Assembly (NCBI GenBank): GCA_024123915.1 | Contig: CP099650.1 | Span: 4,278,001 to 4,342,000 of the forward strand | Source: Oxalobacteraceae bacterium OTU3CAMAD1 | Lineage (GTDB): Bacteria > Pseudomonadota > Gammaproteobacteria > Burkholderiales > Burkholderiaceae_D | Direction: 5' to 3' | Length of the DNA: 64,000 nucleotides | Part shown: one piece after another, positions 31,434-39,914 of the stretch | Numbering within the stretch: position 1 is the first letter of the stretch | Layout: each line of letters starts with the position of its first letter | Position numbers and translations under genes: made by a program | The notes under the pieces: generated by a model | The model's database searches: none | The model's input: the letters and a program-made list of their open reading frames with translations, nothing else | What the model was told of the DNA's origin: nothing

Positions 31434-32888
31434 ATGACGCACATTAACGAACGCATGGCCACCGGCATCGTCTGGATGATCACCGCACGCCTGGTCGACC
31501 GCGGCATCGGCATGGTCAGCACGCTTTTGCTGGCGCGCCTGCTGGCGCCGGACGACTTCGGCCTGGTGGCGATGGCCACCGCCATCGGCGGCCTGCTCGA
31601 CGTGCTGGGCGCCTTCAGCTTCGACCTGGCGCTGATCCAAAAGAAGAACGCCGAGCGGCGCCACTACGACACCGTCTGGACCCTGAACGTCATCTTTGGC
31701 CTGTTCTGTGCCGGCGCGCTGGTGGCGCTGGCGCACCCGGCGGCCCTGTTCTACGACGAGCCGCGCCTGGTCGGCGTGATGTGGGTGCTGTCGCTGATGT
31801 ACCTGATCAACGCCTTCGGCAACGTCGGCGTGGTCAACTTCCGCAAGGAGCTGGACTTCCGCCAGGAGTTCAACTTCATCATGGTGCGCCGGGTCGGCAC
31901 CTTCGTCGTCACCATCGGCGCCGCGCTGATGCTGCACTCGTACTGGGCGCTGTTGCTGGGCATGTGCCTGGGACGCACCATCACCGTGGCGATGAGCTAC
32001 GCGATGAACGACTACCGTCCCCGCTTCGGGCTGGGCGCCATGCGCGAGCTGTTCCATTTCTCCAAATGGATGCTGCTCAATAACGCGCTCGGTTTCCTGC
32101 GCCACGACGGCTGCACCTTCATCATCGGCCGCTACTTCGGCGCGGCCGGGCTGGGCGTGTACACGGTGTCGTACGAGATCTCCAACCTGCCCTCGACCGA
32201 GCTGGTGGCGCCGATCAACCGCGTCACCTTTCCCGGCTTTTCCAAGATGGCCGACACGGCGCAAATCTCCGCCTCGTATTTCCGCCTGCTGGGCATGATC
32301 ACCCTGCTGATCCTGCCGGTGGGCATCGGCATCGCCTGCGTCGCCGAGCCGCTGGTGCAAGCCATGCTGGGCGACAAATGGCAGCAAGCCGTCCCGTTGA
32401 TCGCCATCCTCGCCATCAGCGGCGCCATCACTGCCACCCAGACCAACAACGCCTCGGTGTGGCTGGCGCTGGGCCGCCCGCACGAGGTCGCCATCGTGCA
32501 AACCTGCTACCTGCTGATCCTGTTCCCGGCGCTGTTCTTCTTCATGCGGCGCTACGGCATCGTCGGCGCCGGCTACGCCTACCTGACCGCGCAACTGCTG
32601 GACGTGGTGCTGGAGATGAGCGCCACCAAACGGCTGCTCAAGTTCGGCTGGGGCGAAGTGGCGCGCACCGTTTGGCGGCCCGTCGCCGGCGTCACGGTCA
32701 TGGCAATGGCGGTGGGGCAGCTCGACGCGCGCATGGACGGCCTCAACCCCTGGCTGCGGCTGTTCATCGATGCCGGCGCCGGCGCGCTGGTCTATGTGGC
32801 CACCGTGTTCGCGCTGTGGTTCGTCAGCGCCCGCCCGCAAGGCGCCGAACGCTTCTGCCTGCGCCGCCTGAAAGTTTTGCCCGCATGA
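31434..32888 (+). CDS. Wzx-type oligosaccharide flippase
   Basis: 484 aa from ATG 31434. A GTG at 31383 would add 17 residues, but flippases normally open close to the sequence ATGIVWMITARLVDR. About 12-14 membrane segments and the family's early motif LLARLLAPDDFGLVAMA are seen. It should flip lipid-linked repeat units across the inner membrane. It heads a plus-strand operon with the following GT2, methyltransferase and second GT2 genes (ATGA overlaps at the first two junctions). Confidence 0.88.
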   Translation: MTHINERMATGIVWMITARLVDRGIGMVSTLLLARLLAPDDFGLVAMATAIGGLLDVLGAFSFDLALIQKKNAERRHYDTVWTLNVIFGLFCAGALVALAHPAALFYDEPRLVGVMWVLSLMYLINAFGNVGVVNFRKELDFRQEFNFIMVRRVGTFVVTIGAALMLHSYWALLLGMCLGRTITVAMSYAMNDYRPRFGLGAMRELFHFSKWMLLNNALGFLRHDGCTFIIGRYFGAAGLGVYTVSYEISNLPSTELVAPINRVTFPGFSKMADTAQISASYFRLLGMITLLILPVGIGIACVAEPLVQAMLGDKWQQAVPLIAILAISGAITATQTNNASVWLALGRPHEVAIVQTCYLLILFPALFFFMRRYGIVGAGYAYLTAQLLDVVLEMSATKRLLKFGWGEVARTVWRPVAGVTVMAMAVGQLDARMDGLNPWLRLFIDAGAGALVYVATVFALWFVSARPQGAERFCLRRLKVLPA

Positions 32889-33844
32889 AAAACGCCGCCC
32901 TCCTGGAAGCGATGCGTCCGCCGGCGATTACGCGGGCGGAGCCGCAGGTGACCGTGATCGTGCCGACCACGGCACAGCTATCGCGCCGCATGGAGATCGA
33001 ACGTTGTCTCGATTCGATCCGCGCCTCGTCGGCGCAGCCGGTGCAAATCATCGTCGTGGTCAACGGCCAGCGTTTTGACGAGGGCGTGTGCGCCTGGCTG
33101 CGCGCGCAGCCGGACGTCCGCTACGCCTATGTCGAGCTGCCGTCCGCGCCCAACGCCGTGTGGGAAGGCCGCCGCATGGTCGACACGCCCTACTTTTCGA
33201 TGATCGACGACGACGACGAATACTTGCCCGGCGCCACCGACCTGAAGCTCGCCGCACTGCATGCGCAACCGCAGGCCGACCTGGTCGTGACCAACGCCTA
33301 CCGCCGCTTCGAGGGCGTCGATTCGCTGCTGTACAACCACCTGGCGCAGGTGCGGCACGAACCGCTGGCGATGCTGTTCGAGGCCAACTGGCTCACCAAC
33401 GGCAACGCCCTGTACCGCACCGACAGCGTCGGCCCCGCCTACTTCGCCGACTACCAGCCGTACGCCGAGTGGACCTGGCTGGCGTTCAAGCTTAGCCTGG
33501 ATGGCAAGCAGGTCGCCACCATCGAGCAGCCGACCTTCCGCGTCCATGTGACGGGCGGTTCGTTGTCGCAGTCGGACGCCTACTTCGAGTTCTACCTGTC
33601 GCTGTACCAGCAGATGCTGGCGGCCGGGCCGCCGCCCGCGATTGAGCGGCGCATCCGGCGCCACTTGTCGGGCGCGCAGCACGACCATTCGGTGCGCGCG
33701 CTCGGACGCGGACGCTGGCGCGAGGCGCTCAATTGGCACTGGCGCAGCCTGCGCCAGCCCGGCGGCCTGCAGTATCTGAGCTACACGCGCCATTTTTTGC
33801 TTCATTTCCTGCGCCAGCCGTCGCGCACACCGAGGACGCCATGA
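32885..33844 (+). CDS. Glycosyltransferase family 2 with DDDD metal site
   Basis: 319 aa. ATG 32885 overlaps the flippase stop by 4 bp. GT-A features: VTVIVPTTAQLSRRMEIERC, then IIVVVNGQ, and the acidic metal-binding run SMIDDDDEYLPG near residue 105. The C-terminal half has no membrane segment and is rich in Arg and Trp. Donor and acceptor are unknown. It probably extends the unit moved by the adjacent flippase. Confidence 0.8.
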   Translation: MKNAALLEAMRPPAITRAEPQVTVIVPTTAQLSRRMEIERCLDSIRASSAQPVQIIVVVNGQRFDEGVCAWLRAQPDVRYAYVELPSAPNAVWEGRRMVDTPYFSMIDDDDEYLPGATDLKLAALHAQPQADLVVTNAYRRFEGVDSLLYNHLAQVRHEPLAMLFEANWLTNGNALYRTDSVGPAYFADYQPYAEWTWLAFKLSLDGKQVATIEQPTFRVHVTGGSLSQSDAYFEFYLSLYQQMLAAGPPPAIERRIRRHLSGAQHDHSVRALGRGRWREALNWHWRSLRQPGGLQYLSYTRHFLLHFLRQPSRTPRTP

Positions 33845-34605
33845 GTGCCATGAACGCCGACACCGAACTGAAGGCGACCGTGCTGGTCGACCATTACCGC
33901 GCCACCGCCGCCAGTGAAAAGAGCCACGTGGCCTACCAGGGGCTGCCGATCCACGCGCTGCCCGGCCTGCACGAATACGCCTTCGAACAGTTCAGCCGCC
34001 ACAACGCGCCCGGCGCCAGCGTGCTGGAGCTGGCCGCCGGCAGCGGCGCCATGAGCCGCCGCCTGGCCGACGCCGGCTACGAGGTCACCGCCACCGACTA
34101 CGTGCGCGAGAACTTCCGCCTGCACGGCGCGATTCCCTTCTTCACGTGCGACCTGAACCAGAATTTCTCCGACGGCCGCGCCGCCAGCGAAGACCACATC
34201 TGCGCGCTGGAAATCATCGAACACCTGGAGAACCCGCGCCACTTCGCGCGCCAATGCTTCCAGGTGCTCAAGCCCGGCGGCACCCTGTTGCTGTCCACGC
34301 CCAACCTCGACACCGCCGCCTCGATCGCCATGTTCATGCGCGACCTGTCGTTCCAGTGGTTCGCCGAGGACGACTACGCCCGCGACGGCCACATCACGCC
34401 GCTGAGCCAATGGCAGTTAAACAAGTGCTTCACCGAGGCCGGCTTCGCCCGGGTGTGGGAAGGCTCGGTCGGCGATCCGTGGGGCCGCGTGCGCGGTTCG
34501 CCGCGCCTGCTGTATCTGTCGAAGGCGATCGCCCTGCTGATGCGCCGGCCGGCGCCGCTGCGCAATCAAATCTACGTCGCGCTGCTGCGCAAGCCCGCCG
34601 TCTGA
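33841..34605 (+). CDS. SAM-dependent methyltransferase of the glycan operon
   Basis: 254 aa, overlapping the upstream glycosyltransferase by 4 bp. Class I Rossmann motifs: VLELAAGSGAMSRRLADAG (motif I), VTATDY (motif II) and LEIIEHLENPRHF (post-motif). The resemblance is to UbiG-like methyltransferases in polysaccharide loci, where they O-methylate a sugar. Context argues for a glycan methylase rather than quinone biosynthesis. Confidence 0.82.
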   Translation: MSAMNADTELKATVLVDHYRATAASEKSHVAYQGLPIHALPGLHEYAFEQFSRHNAPGASVLELAAGSGAMSRRLADAGYEVTATDYVRENFRLHGAIPFFTCDLNQNFSDGRAASEDHICALEIIEHLENPRHFARQCFQVLKPGGTLLLSTPNLDTAASIAMFMRDLSFQWFAEDDYARDGHITPLSQWQLNKCFTEAGFARVWEGSVGDPWGRVRGSPRLLYLSKAIALLMRRPAPLRNQIYVALLRKPAV

Positions 34606-34612
34606 GGCCGAC

Positions 34613-35569
34613 ATGAAGGTGTGCGTGGTCATCCCCGCGTACAACGCCGCCGGCTATGTAACCGAGGCGCTCGACAGCGTGGCCGGCCAAAGCGCGCCGC
34701 CGGACCAGGTGGTGGTGGTCGACGACGGCTCGCGCGACCACACGGCGCGCGTGGTGCGCGACTGGATTGCCGCCCACCCGGGGTGCGACACACGGCTGGT
34801 CGAGCAGGCCAACGGCGGCATTCCGGTGGCGCGCAACACCGGCATCCGCGCCGGCGGCGGCGACTGGATCGCGCTGCTCGACGCCGACGACGTCTGGGAG
34901 CCCGACCACCTGTCCAGCTTGCGCGCGGCGTTGGCGGCCGCGCCGGACGCAGTGGCCGCCTACGGCGCCGGCCGGCTATTGGTCGACGGCCAAGTCCAGC
35001 CCCGCCTGTACGACGACTTCTGGGACAACCCCTCGCGCCGCCACGGCCGGCCGATCGATGGCACGCACTGCCTGCGCATCGACGGCGCCGCGCTGTCTCG
35101 CCTCATCCACGGCAACTTCATCAAGCCATCCAGTCTGTGCTTCTCGCGCGCGGCGGCGCTGGCCGTTGGCCTGTTCGACGAAGGATTGCGGGTCAGCGAG
35201 GACCGCGAATTCCTGATCCGGTTGCTGCTCAGCGGCGACTTCGTCTACACGCCGACGCCGATCACGCGCTACCGCTGGCACGACGACAACGCCTCCAGCC
35301 ACAAGAACAGCCGCCGCAACATGGAATACGCGCTGCGCGCGCTGCACCGCATCGGCGACAACAGCGCCGCCTTCGATCCACCGCAGCGCACCGCCTTCCG
35401 CCACGAAACCCGGATCGCCATCCGGGACTACCTTTACACCTGCGCGCGCGACGGCTGGCGTCCCTACGCCGAGGGGCTGCGGCTGGTGGCCGCGTTATAC
35501 GGCGCCCCGCGCATGGTCGGCGGCTTCAACCCGAAGCACCTCGCCCGCTCGCTGTGGCGCGTCGCCTGA
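34613..35569 (+). CDS. Glycosyltransferase family 2, intact copy next to a decayed duplicate
   Basis: 318 aa. Motifs: KVCVVIPAYNAAGYVTEALD, VVVVDDGSRDHTA, PVARNTGIRAGGGDWIALLDADD and SEDREFLIRLL. The C-terminal region (GDFVYTPTPITRYRWHDDN, YLYTCARDGWRPYAEGLRL) is repeated in damaged form directly downstream. The start is 7 bp after the methyltransferase stop. Likely last intact gene of the flippase operon. Confidence 0.85.
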   Translation: MKVCVVIPAYNAAGYVTEALDSVAGQSAPPDQVVVVDDGSRDHTARVVRDWIAAHPGCDTRLVEQANGGIPVARNTGIRAGGGDWIALLDADDVWEPDHLSSLRAALAAAPDAVAAYGAGRLLVDGQVQPRLYDDFWDNPSRRHGRPIDGTHCLRIDGAALSRLIHGNFIKPSSLCFSRAAALAVGLFDEGLRVSEDREFLIRLLLSGDFVYTPTPITRYRWHDDNASSHKNSRRNMEYALRALHRIGDNSAAFDPPQRTAFRHETRIAIRDYLYTCARDGWRPYAEGLRLVAALYGAPRMVGGFNPKHLARSLWRVA

Positions 35570-35581
35570 CCCGCAGAATTT

Positions 35582-35931
35582 CTCCTCCGCTTGTCCCATG
35601 AAAGCGATTTCGTATATACTCCACAATGCAATTACGCAATACCGCTGGAATTCGGACAACGCTTATGCACGGTCACAGCGCGCGCGACATGGAATATTCG
35701 CCGCACTGCAGCATGAGCGGTAACGAAGTTTGGCTATAGTCAGTCGGCAACAAATTTTTGCACACCGAAACCGCAGAAGCGGTTCGTCAATATCTACACA
35801 CCTGCGTGCTGGACGGGTTCCCCGTCTACGCCACAGGTTGGCGCCTGGTCAGCGCACCGTACAGTAGCCTGTTTGCTGTGCGGCATCAATCTCAGGCACG
35901 TCGTCCGCCGTTTTTGCGGGCGATGCGTTAA
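35582..35931 (+). pseudogene. Decayed duplicate of a GT2 C-terminus
   Basis: Starting 13 bp after the intact GT2 stop, three reading frames together spell a damaged copy of its last ~110 residues. LLRLSHESDFVYTP matches parental LIRLLLSGDFVYTP. After a shift, ITQYRWNSDN matches ITRYRWHDDN. A TAA at 35721 and another shift follow, then YLHTCVLDGFPVYATGWRLV matches YLYTCARDGWRPYAEGLRLV. The last frame ends at TAA 35929-35931. At least two frameshifts and one internal stop make it non-functional. Confidence 0.8.
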
Positions 35932-35964
35932 AAATTCCCAATGGAAATTGCACGCACGATAGCT

Positions 35965-35982
35965 ATCAGCTTGAAAGCTGAT
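35965..35982. promoter_or_regulatory. 18-bp near-palindrome upstream of the first FeeM-like gene
   Basis: ATCAGCTT, two bases, AAGCTGAT: perfect 8-bp arms, about 95 bp before ATG 36075. This is a candidate operator in otherwise gene-free DNA (35932-36074). Confidence 0.45.
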
Positions 35983-36074
35983 TGAACCGAACACGGCTAT
36001 TATGTTGCGCGTTGCAATATGTTAAATCAGCCGTTCGACGATTTCACGTTCGGCGCGGAATATGGGAAGTATCG

Positions 36075-36896
36075 ATGAACATGACCCCGGTAGCAATCCG
36101 ACCACCTTGCGCCACCTCCGAGTATTATGGCCCCGCCATCGTGCCCGACGTATTGGCCAAACTGCCCGCTAACTGGCAAACCTCAGGACCGCTGAACTCG
36201 TTCGGCATCCACTTGGCCAACACCGAGGCGGGACGCCAGTCCGCCGCCACGCTCGTCAACAAAATGTACAGCTGGCGCGGCTATGGCGACCAGCACGCGC
36301 TGGAGGCGCACCCGCACCACGTGACCCTGGCGGCCGCCGAACCCGAGCAGATGCTGGGCACCGTGACCTTGCGGACCGACTCGGCCGAAGGCATGCTGGC
36401 CGACGCCACGTTCAAGGAAGTCATCGACGTCTACCGCCGGGCCGGCGCCAAGGTGTGCGAGGTGACCAAGCTGGCGATCGACCCGCTGGCCCATCCCAAG
36501 CTGGCGCTGGCGTCGCTGTTCCACATCGTCTACCTGTACGCGCGCAAGGTTTACGACTGCACCGATGTGTTCATCGAGGTCAATCCCCGCCACAAGCGTT
36601 TTTACGAACAGATGTTGGGATTCGAGGCGGCCGCCGATGTCAGGAACAACGAGCGCGTCAACGCCCCGGCACACTTGCTGTGCATCAGCCTGGAGTACAT
36701 GGGGGCGGAAATCCGCAAGATGGGCGGCACCGGCGTCGCCACTGGCCAGGAGGCGCGCCGTTCGCTGTATCCCTACTTCTTCTGCAGCAGCGCCGAGCCG
36801 GGCATCATGTCGAAGCTGGCCAGCCTGGCCAGCCTGGGCGATGCGCCGCCGGTCGGCCCTTACGGCTTGCGCTGGCCCATGCTCAAAGCTGCTTGA
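36075..36896 (+). CDS. FeeM-type N-acyl amino acid synthase, paralogue 1
   Basis: 273 aa from ATG 36075. It has the GNAT/autoinducer-synthase-like fold of FeeM enzymes that join a fatty acyl chain from acyl-ACP to an amino acid. Blocks shared by all three window paralogues are VNKMYSWRGYG, GTVTLRTDSAEGMLAD, GAKVCEVTKLAIDP, ALASLFHIVYL, CTDVFIEVNPRHKRFY and VNAPAHLL. Long-chain N-acyl amino acid synthases are known to be linked to PEP-CTERM/exosortase systems. Its end overlaps the convergent prsT stop by 14 bp. Confidence 0.82.
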   Translation: MNMTPVAIRPPCATSEYYGPAIVPDVLAKLPANWQTSGPLNSFGIHLANTEAGRQSAATLVNKMYSWRGYGDQHALEAHPHHVTLAAAEPEQMLGTVTLRTDSAEGMLADATFKEVIDVYRRAGAKVCEVTKLAIDPLAHPKLALASLFHIVYLYARKVYDCTDVFIEVNPRHKRFYEQMLGFEAAADVRNNERVNAPAHLLCISLEYMGAEIRKMGGTGVATGQEARRSLYPYFFCSSAEPGIMSKLASLASLGDAPPVGPYGLRWPMLKAA

Positions 36897-39660
36897 GCAG
36901 GGTCCGCGCGCCCTCGACCTGCGGAAAGTTGACGTCGCCGGCAAGCAACTGCTCGAGCACTTTTTTGGCGCCGGCCTTGTCGCCCGACCGCACCAGGCCC
37001 TGCGCCAGGTGGTAGTGGATGTCGGCCGCCTTGTCCTTGGCGGCCGCGCCGCGCAACAGCTCCAGCCCGCGCGCGGTGTCGCCGCGCTCGACCAGCAGCC
37101 AGCCCAGCGTGTCCATCACGGCCGGGTTGGACGGCGCCAGCGCGAACGCCTTCTCGGCCGCCGGCAAGGCGCCGGGGTTGCGCAGTTGCTGATAGGCGTA
37201 GGCCAGGTTGTTCCAGGCGTCGGCGCTGTCGGCGCGCGCCAGCACCACCGACTCGAGCTGGGTGGCGGCCTGCTGGTACTGGCCGCCGGCCAGGTAGGTC
37301 TGGCCAAGATACATGCGCAGCAGCACGGCATCGTTGCGGTCGGGCGCCGCCTTGATCCAGCCCAGCAGACGCTCTTCGGCCTGCTTGTGCTTGCCGCCGG
37401 CCGCCATCAGGTTGACCAGCTTGATCTTGACGGCGGCGTCGGGCTCCAGCGCCAGCGCCTTTTCATACGCGGCCATGGCGGGCGCCGGTTTCTTTTGCTT
37501 GACCAGCAGGTCGCCTTCCAGCAGCAGCCCCACCGACGACTTGGGTTCCTGGCGCTGGATCTGGCGTGCCAGCGACAGCGCCTGTTCGAAGTCGCCGGCG
37601 CGTTCGGACAAGCCGGCCAGCGCCAGTTGCGCATCCATGAACTCGGGGGTGAGCGCCAGCGCTTTTTTCAGCGAGCGCATGGCGTCGGCCTCGTTCTTGC
37701 GCGCCGCCTGGGCCCTGGCCAGCCAGTACCACGGCGGCGCCTGGTCCGGCTGCAGCTTGGTCAGCTGGCTGAAGCTTTCCAGCGCGTCGACCGACTTCTG
37801 GACCACCAGTTGGGCCTTGCCCAGCATCTCCAGCGCCCCCGGATTGCCAGGGTTGGCCGCATGCAGTTTGCGCGCCAGGGTCAGGCCGCGCTCCTCCTGG
37901 CCGTTGACGAGGTAATTGTCGATCACCCGCAGCGCCGGCCATACCGCGTCCGGATTGGCCGCCATCGATTGCTCCAGCCAGTTGGTGGCCTCGGCCCGCT
38001 TGCCCTGCCCGGCCGCCAGTTGCGACAGCGCCGTCATCGCGTTCATATTGCCTTTGTCCTGCTGCAGGTAGGCCAGCAGCCTGGCTTTGGCCGCCTCCGG
38101 CTTGCGCTCGGCGATATCGAGCAGCGCCAGGTTGGCCACCGGCTCGTAGTAGCGCTGGCGCTGGCTCGCGGCACGTTCGAACGAGGCGCGCGCGGCGACG
38201 GCGTCACCCTTGCCCAGTTGCGCGTTGCCGATCATCAGCGTCACCTCGGCGTCTTGCGGGTGACTCTTGGCCAGGCTGCGCGCGGCCGCCAGCGCGCGGT
38301 CGAACTCGCCCAGTCCATGCGCCGTGCGCACCACCGCCAACCCGGCCGGCAGCGAGCCGGCGTCGATCACCGTGGCGCGTTCCAGTTCCGCCAGCGCGCG
38401 CGCCTCGTCGCCCCCGCCCAGCAAACTCAGGCCGAGCGCGGTGCGTAGCGGGGCCATGGTCGGCTCCAGTTTGCTGGCGCGCTCGTAATACGCGGTGGCC
38501 TTGGCGAATTCGCGGTTCTTCGCGCTCGCCTCGCCGGCCAACGCGAGCACGTAGGCATCCGGCTCCTTGGCAGCCAGCGCCGGGGCCAGCACCACCAGCG
38601 CATCGCGCGGACGGTCGACCTGCAGCAAGGTCGACGCCAATAGCTTGCGGGCGCTCAGGTTGTTCGGGTCGCCGTCCAGGTACTTGCCCAAGTGCTGCTC
38701 GGCCTGCGCCATGGCGCCCAGCTTGAACTGCACGGCGCCCGCCAGCATCAGCGACGGCAGGTGGTTCGGCGCGACCTTCAGCACATGCTGCAGCGGTTCG
38801 AGCGCGGCGGCGGTGTTGCCCTGGCTGTATTCGAGCAGCGCCTGCGTGTACGGGAACAGCAGGCTGCCGTTGGCCGCCTTGCGGTACTGCTCGAGCTCGG
38901 CCTTGGCGGCGTCGTACTTCTTTTCCTCGATATACAGATAGGTTTTTTGCAGGTGGGCGTCGCCGTGGGACGGATCGACCTTGAGCGCGGCATCGTAGGC
39001 CATCGCGGCCGAATCGTGGCGCCCCTGCGACCGTTCGAGGTTCCCCTTGAACATCAAGGCGTCGATATCGGCCGGATGGTCGGCGGTCGCCTGCGCGGCC
39101 AGCCGGTTGGCCTGCGGCAGGTCGCGGCCCAATGCGGCGGCCTGCGCCATGCCAATGGTGGCGGCGGCATCCTTCGGCCGCAGCTGCAGCGCCGACTCGA
39201 ATTCGGTGTTGGCCTCGGGCAGGCGCCCCATGCCCAGATAGGCGTGGCCGCGCCGGGTCAGCACCTCGGGCCCGGGCTTGGCCGCCGCTTCGGTTTCCTT
39301 GAGCACCGCCTCGAACTTGCTCTGCTGGATCAGCGAGCGTGCCAGCACCGGCAACGCAAGCTGGCTGTCGACGCCGAGGCTGACCGCCTTGCGCGCCTCT
39401 TTTTCCGCCGACAGCGGATCGCCGGCGTCGTTGTAGACGCTGGCCAGCATCAGGCGCGCCTGGGCGTTGCCGGCATCGACCTGCAAGGCGTTCTTCAGCT
39501 GGATGATGGCGCCTTTGTTGTCGCGCTTGAGGTGCATCTGTTGCGCCTCGGCGATCAATTCCGGCGCCGATTGCTGCTTGGCGCAGCCGCCCAGGGTGGC
39601 CAGCGCCAACAAACAGACAAGGCCGCGGGACGGGGTCATTTTGTTACCGAACGCGCGCAT
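36883..39660 (-). CDS. prsT: PEP-CTERM system TPR-repeat lipoprotein PrsT
   Basis: 925 aa from ATG 39660, which has a strong site (GGAGGAAG). A lipoprotein signal ends LATLGGC. The rest is a long chain of tetratricopeptide repeats, roughly 20, with regular W/L-G-Y-A-F-P spacing. PrsT proteins accompany the PrsK/PrsR and XrtA genes and are thought to scaffold export or assembly of the polysaccharide at the outer membrane. It is separated from paralogue 2 of the FeeM genes by a 254-bp divergent spacer. Confidence 0.93.
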   Translation of the reverse strand: MRAFGNKMTPSRGLVCLLALATLGGCAKQQSAPELIAEAQQMHLKRDNKGAIIQLKNALQVDAGNAQARLMLASVYNDAGDPLSAEKEARKAVSLGVDSQLALPVLARSLIQQSKFEAVLKETEAAAKPGPEVLTRRGHAYLGMGRLPEANTEFESALQLRPKDAAATIGMAQAAALGRDLPQANRLAAQATADHPADIDALMFKGNLERSQGRHDSAAMAYDAALKVDPSHGDAHLQKTYLYIEEKKYDAAKAELEQYRKAANGSLLFPYTQALLEYSQGNTAAALEPLQHVLKVAPNHLPSLMLAGAVQFKLGAMAQAEQHLGKYLDGDPNNLSARKLLASTLLQVDRPRDALVVLAPALAAKEPDAYVLALAGEASAKNREFAKATAYYERASKLEPTMAPLRTALGLSLLGGGDEARALAELERATVIDAGSLPAGLAVVRTAHGLGEFDRALAAARSLAKSHPQDAEVTLMIGNAQLGKGDAVAARASFERAASQRQRYYEPVANLALLDIAERKPEAAKARLLAYLQQDKGNMNAMTALSQLAAGQGKRAEATNWLEQSMAANPDAVWPALRVIDNYLVNGQEERGLTLARKLHAANPGNPGALEMLGKAQLVVQKSVDALESFSQLTKLQPDQAPPWYWLARAQAARKNEADAMRSLKKALALTPEFMDAQLALAGLSERAGDFEQALSLARQIQRQEPKSSVGLLLEGDLLVKQKKPAPAMAAYEKALALEPDAAVKIKLVNLMAAGGKHKQAEERLLGWIKAAPDRNDAVLLRMYLGQTYLAGGQYQQAATQLESVVLARADSADAWNNLAYAYQQLRNPGALPAAEKAFALAPSNPAVMDTLGWLLVERGDTARGLELLRGAAAKDKAADIHYHLAQGLVRSGDKAGAKKVLEQLLAGDVNFPQVEGARTLLKQL

Positions 39661-39710
39661 AGCGGCTTCCTCCAAACATTTTGATGCCAATCACCAAACA
39701 TGCAAACTAT

Positions 39711-39725
39711 ACATCGATTTGACAA
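39711..39725 (-). promoter_or_regulatory. Motif upstream of prsT shared with the tviB upstream region
   Basis: Read on the minus strand, TTGTCAAATCGATGT lies about 50 bp before the prsT start. Before tviB the corresponding sequence is TTGTCAAACCGATTT, 13 of 15 identical. Both sites face minus-strand genes of the same system. Confidence 0.4.
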
Positions 39726-39914
39726 GAAAGTTAGAATAATTGCATTATAAAGATGGAAATTTACAACGGTGGAATGCGGTCTCCGGGGGATATGCGTCCG
39801 GTTCCCCGCAACGCCAGCGAATCACATTGTCGGGTCCGCCAGATTGGACTATGATTATCAATATAATAATTAACCATCCGTTACAGCCGAGTGGTTGCCT
39901 TCCAGGAGGAGCAG

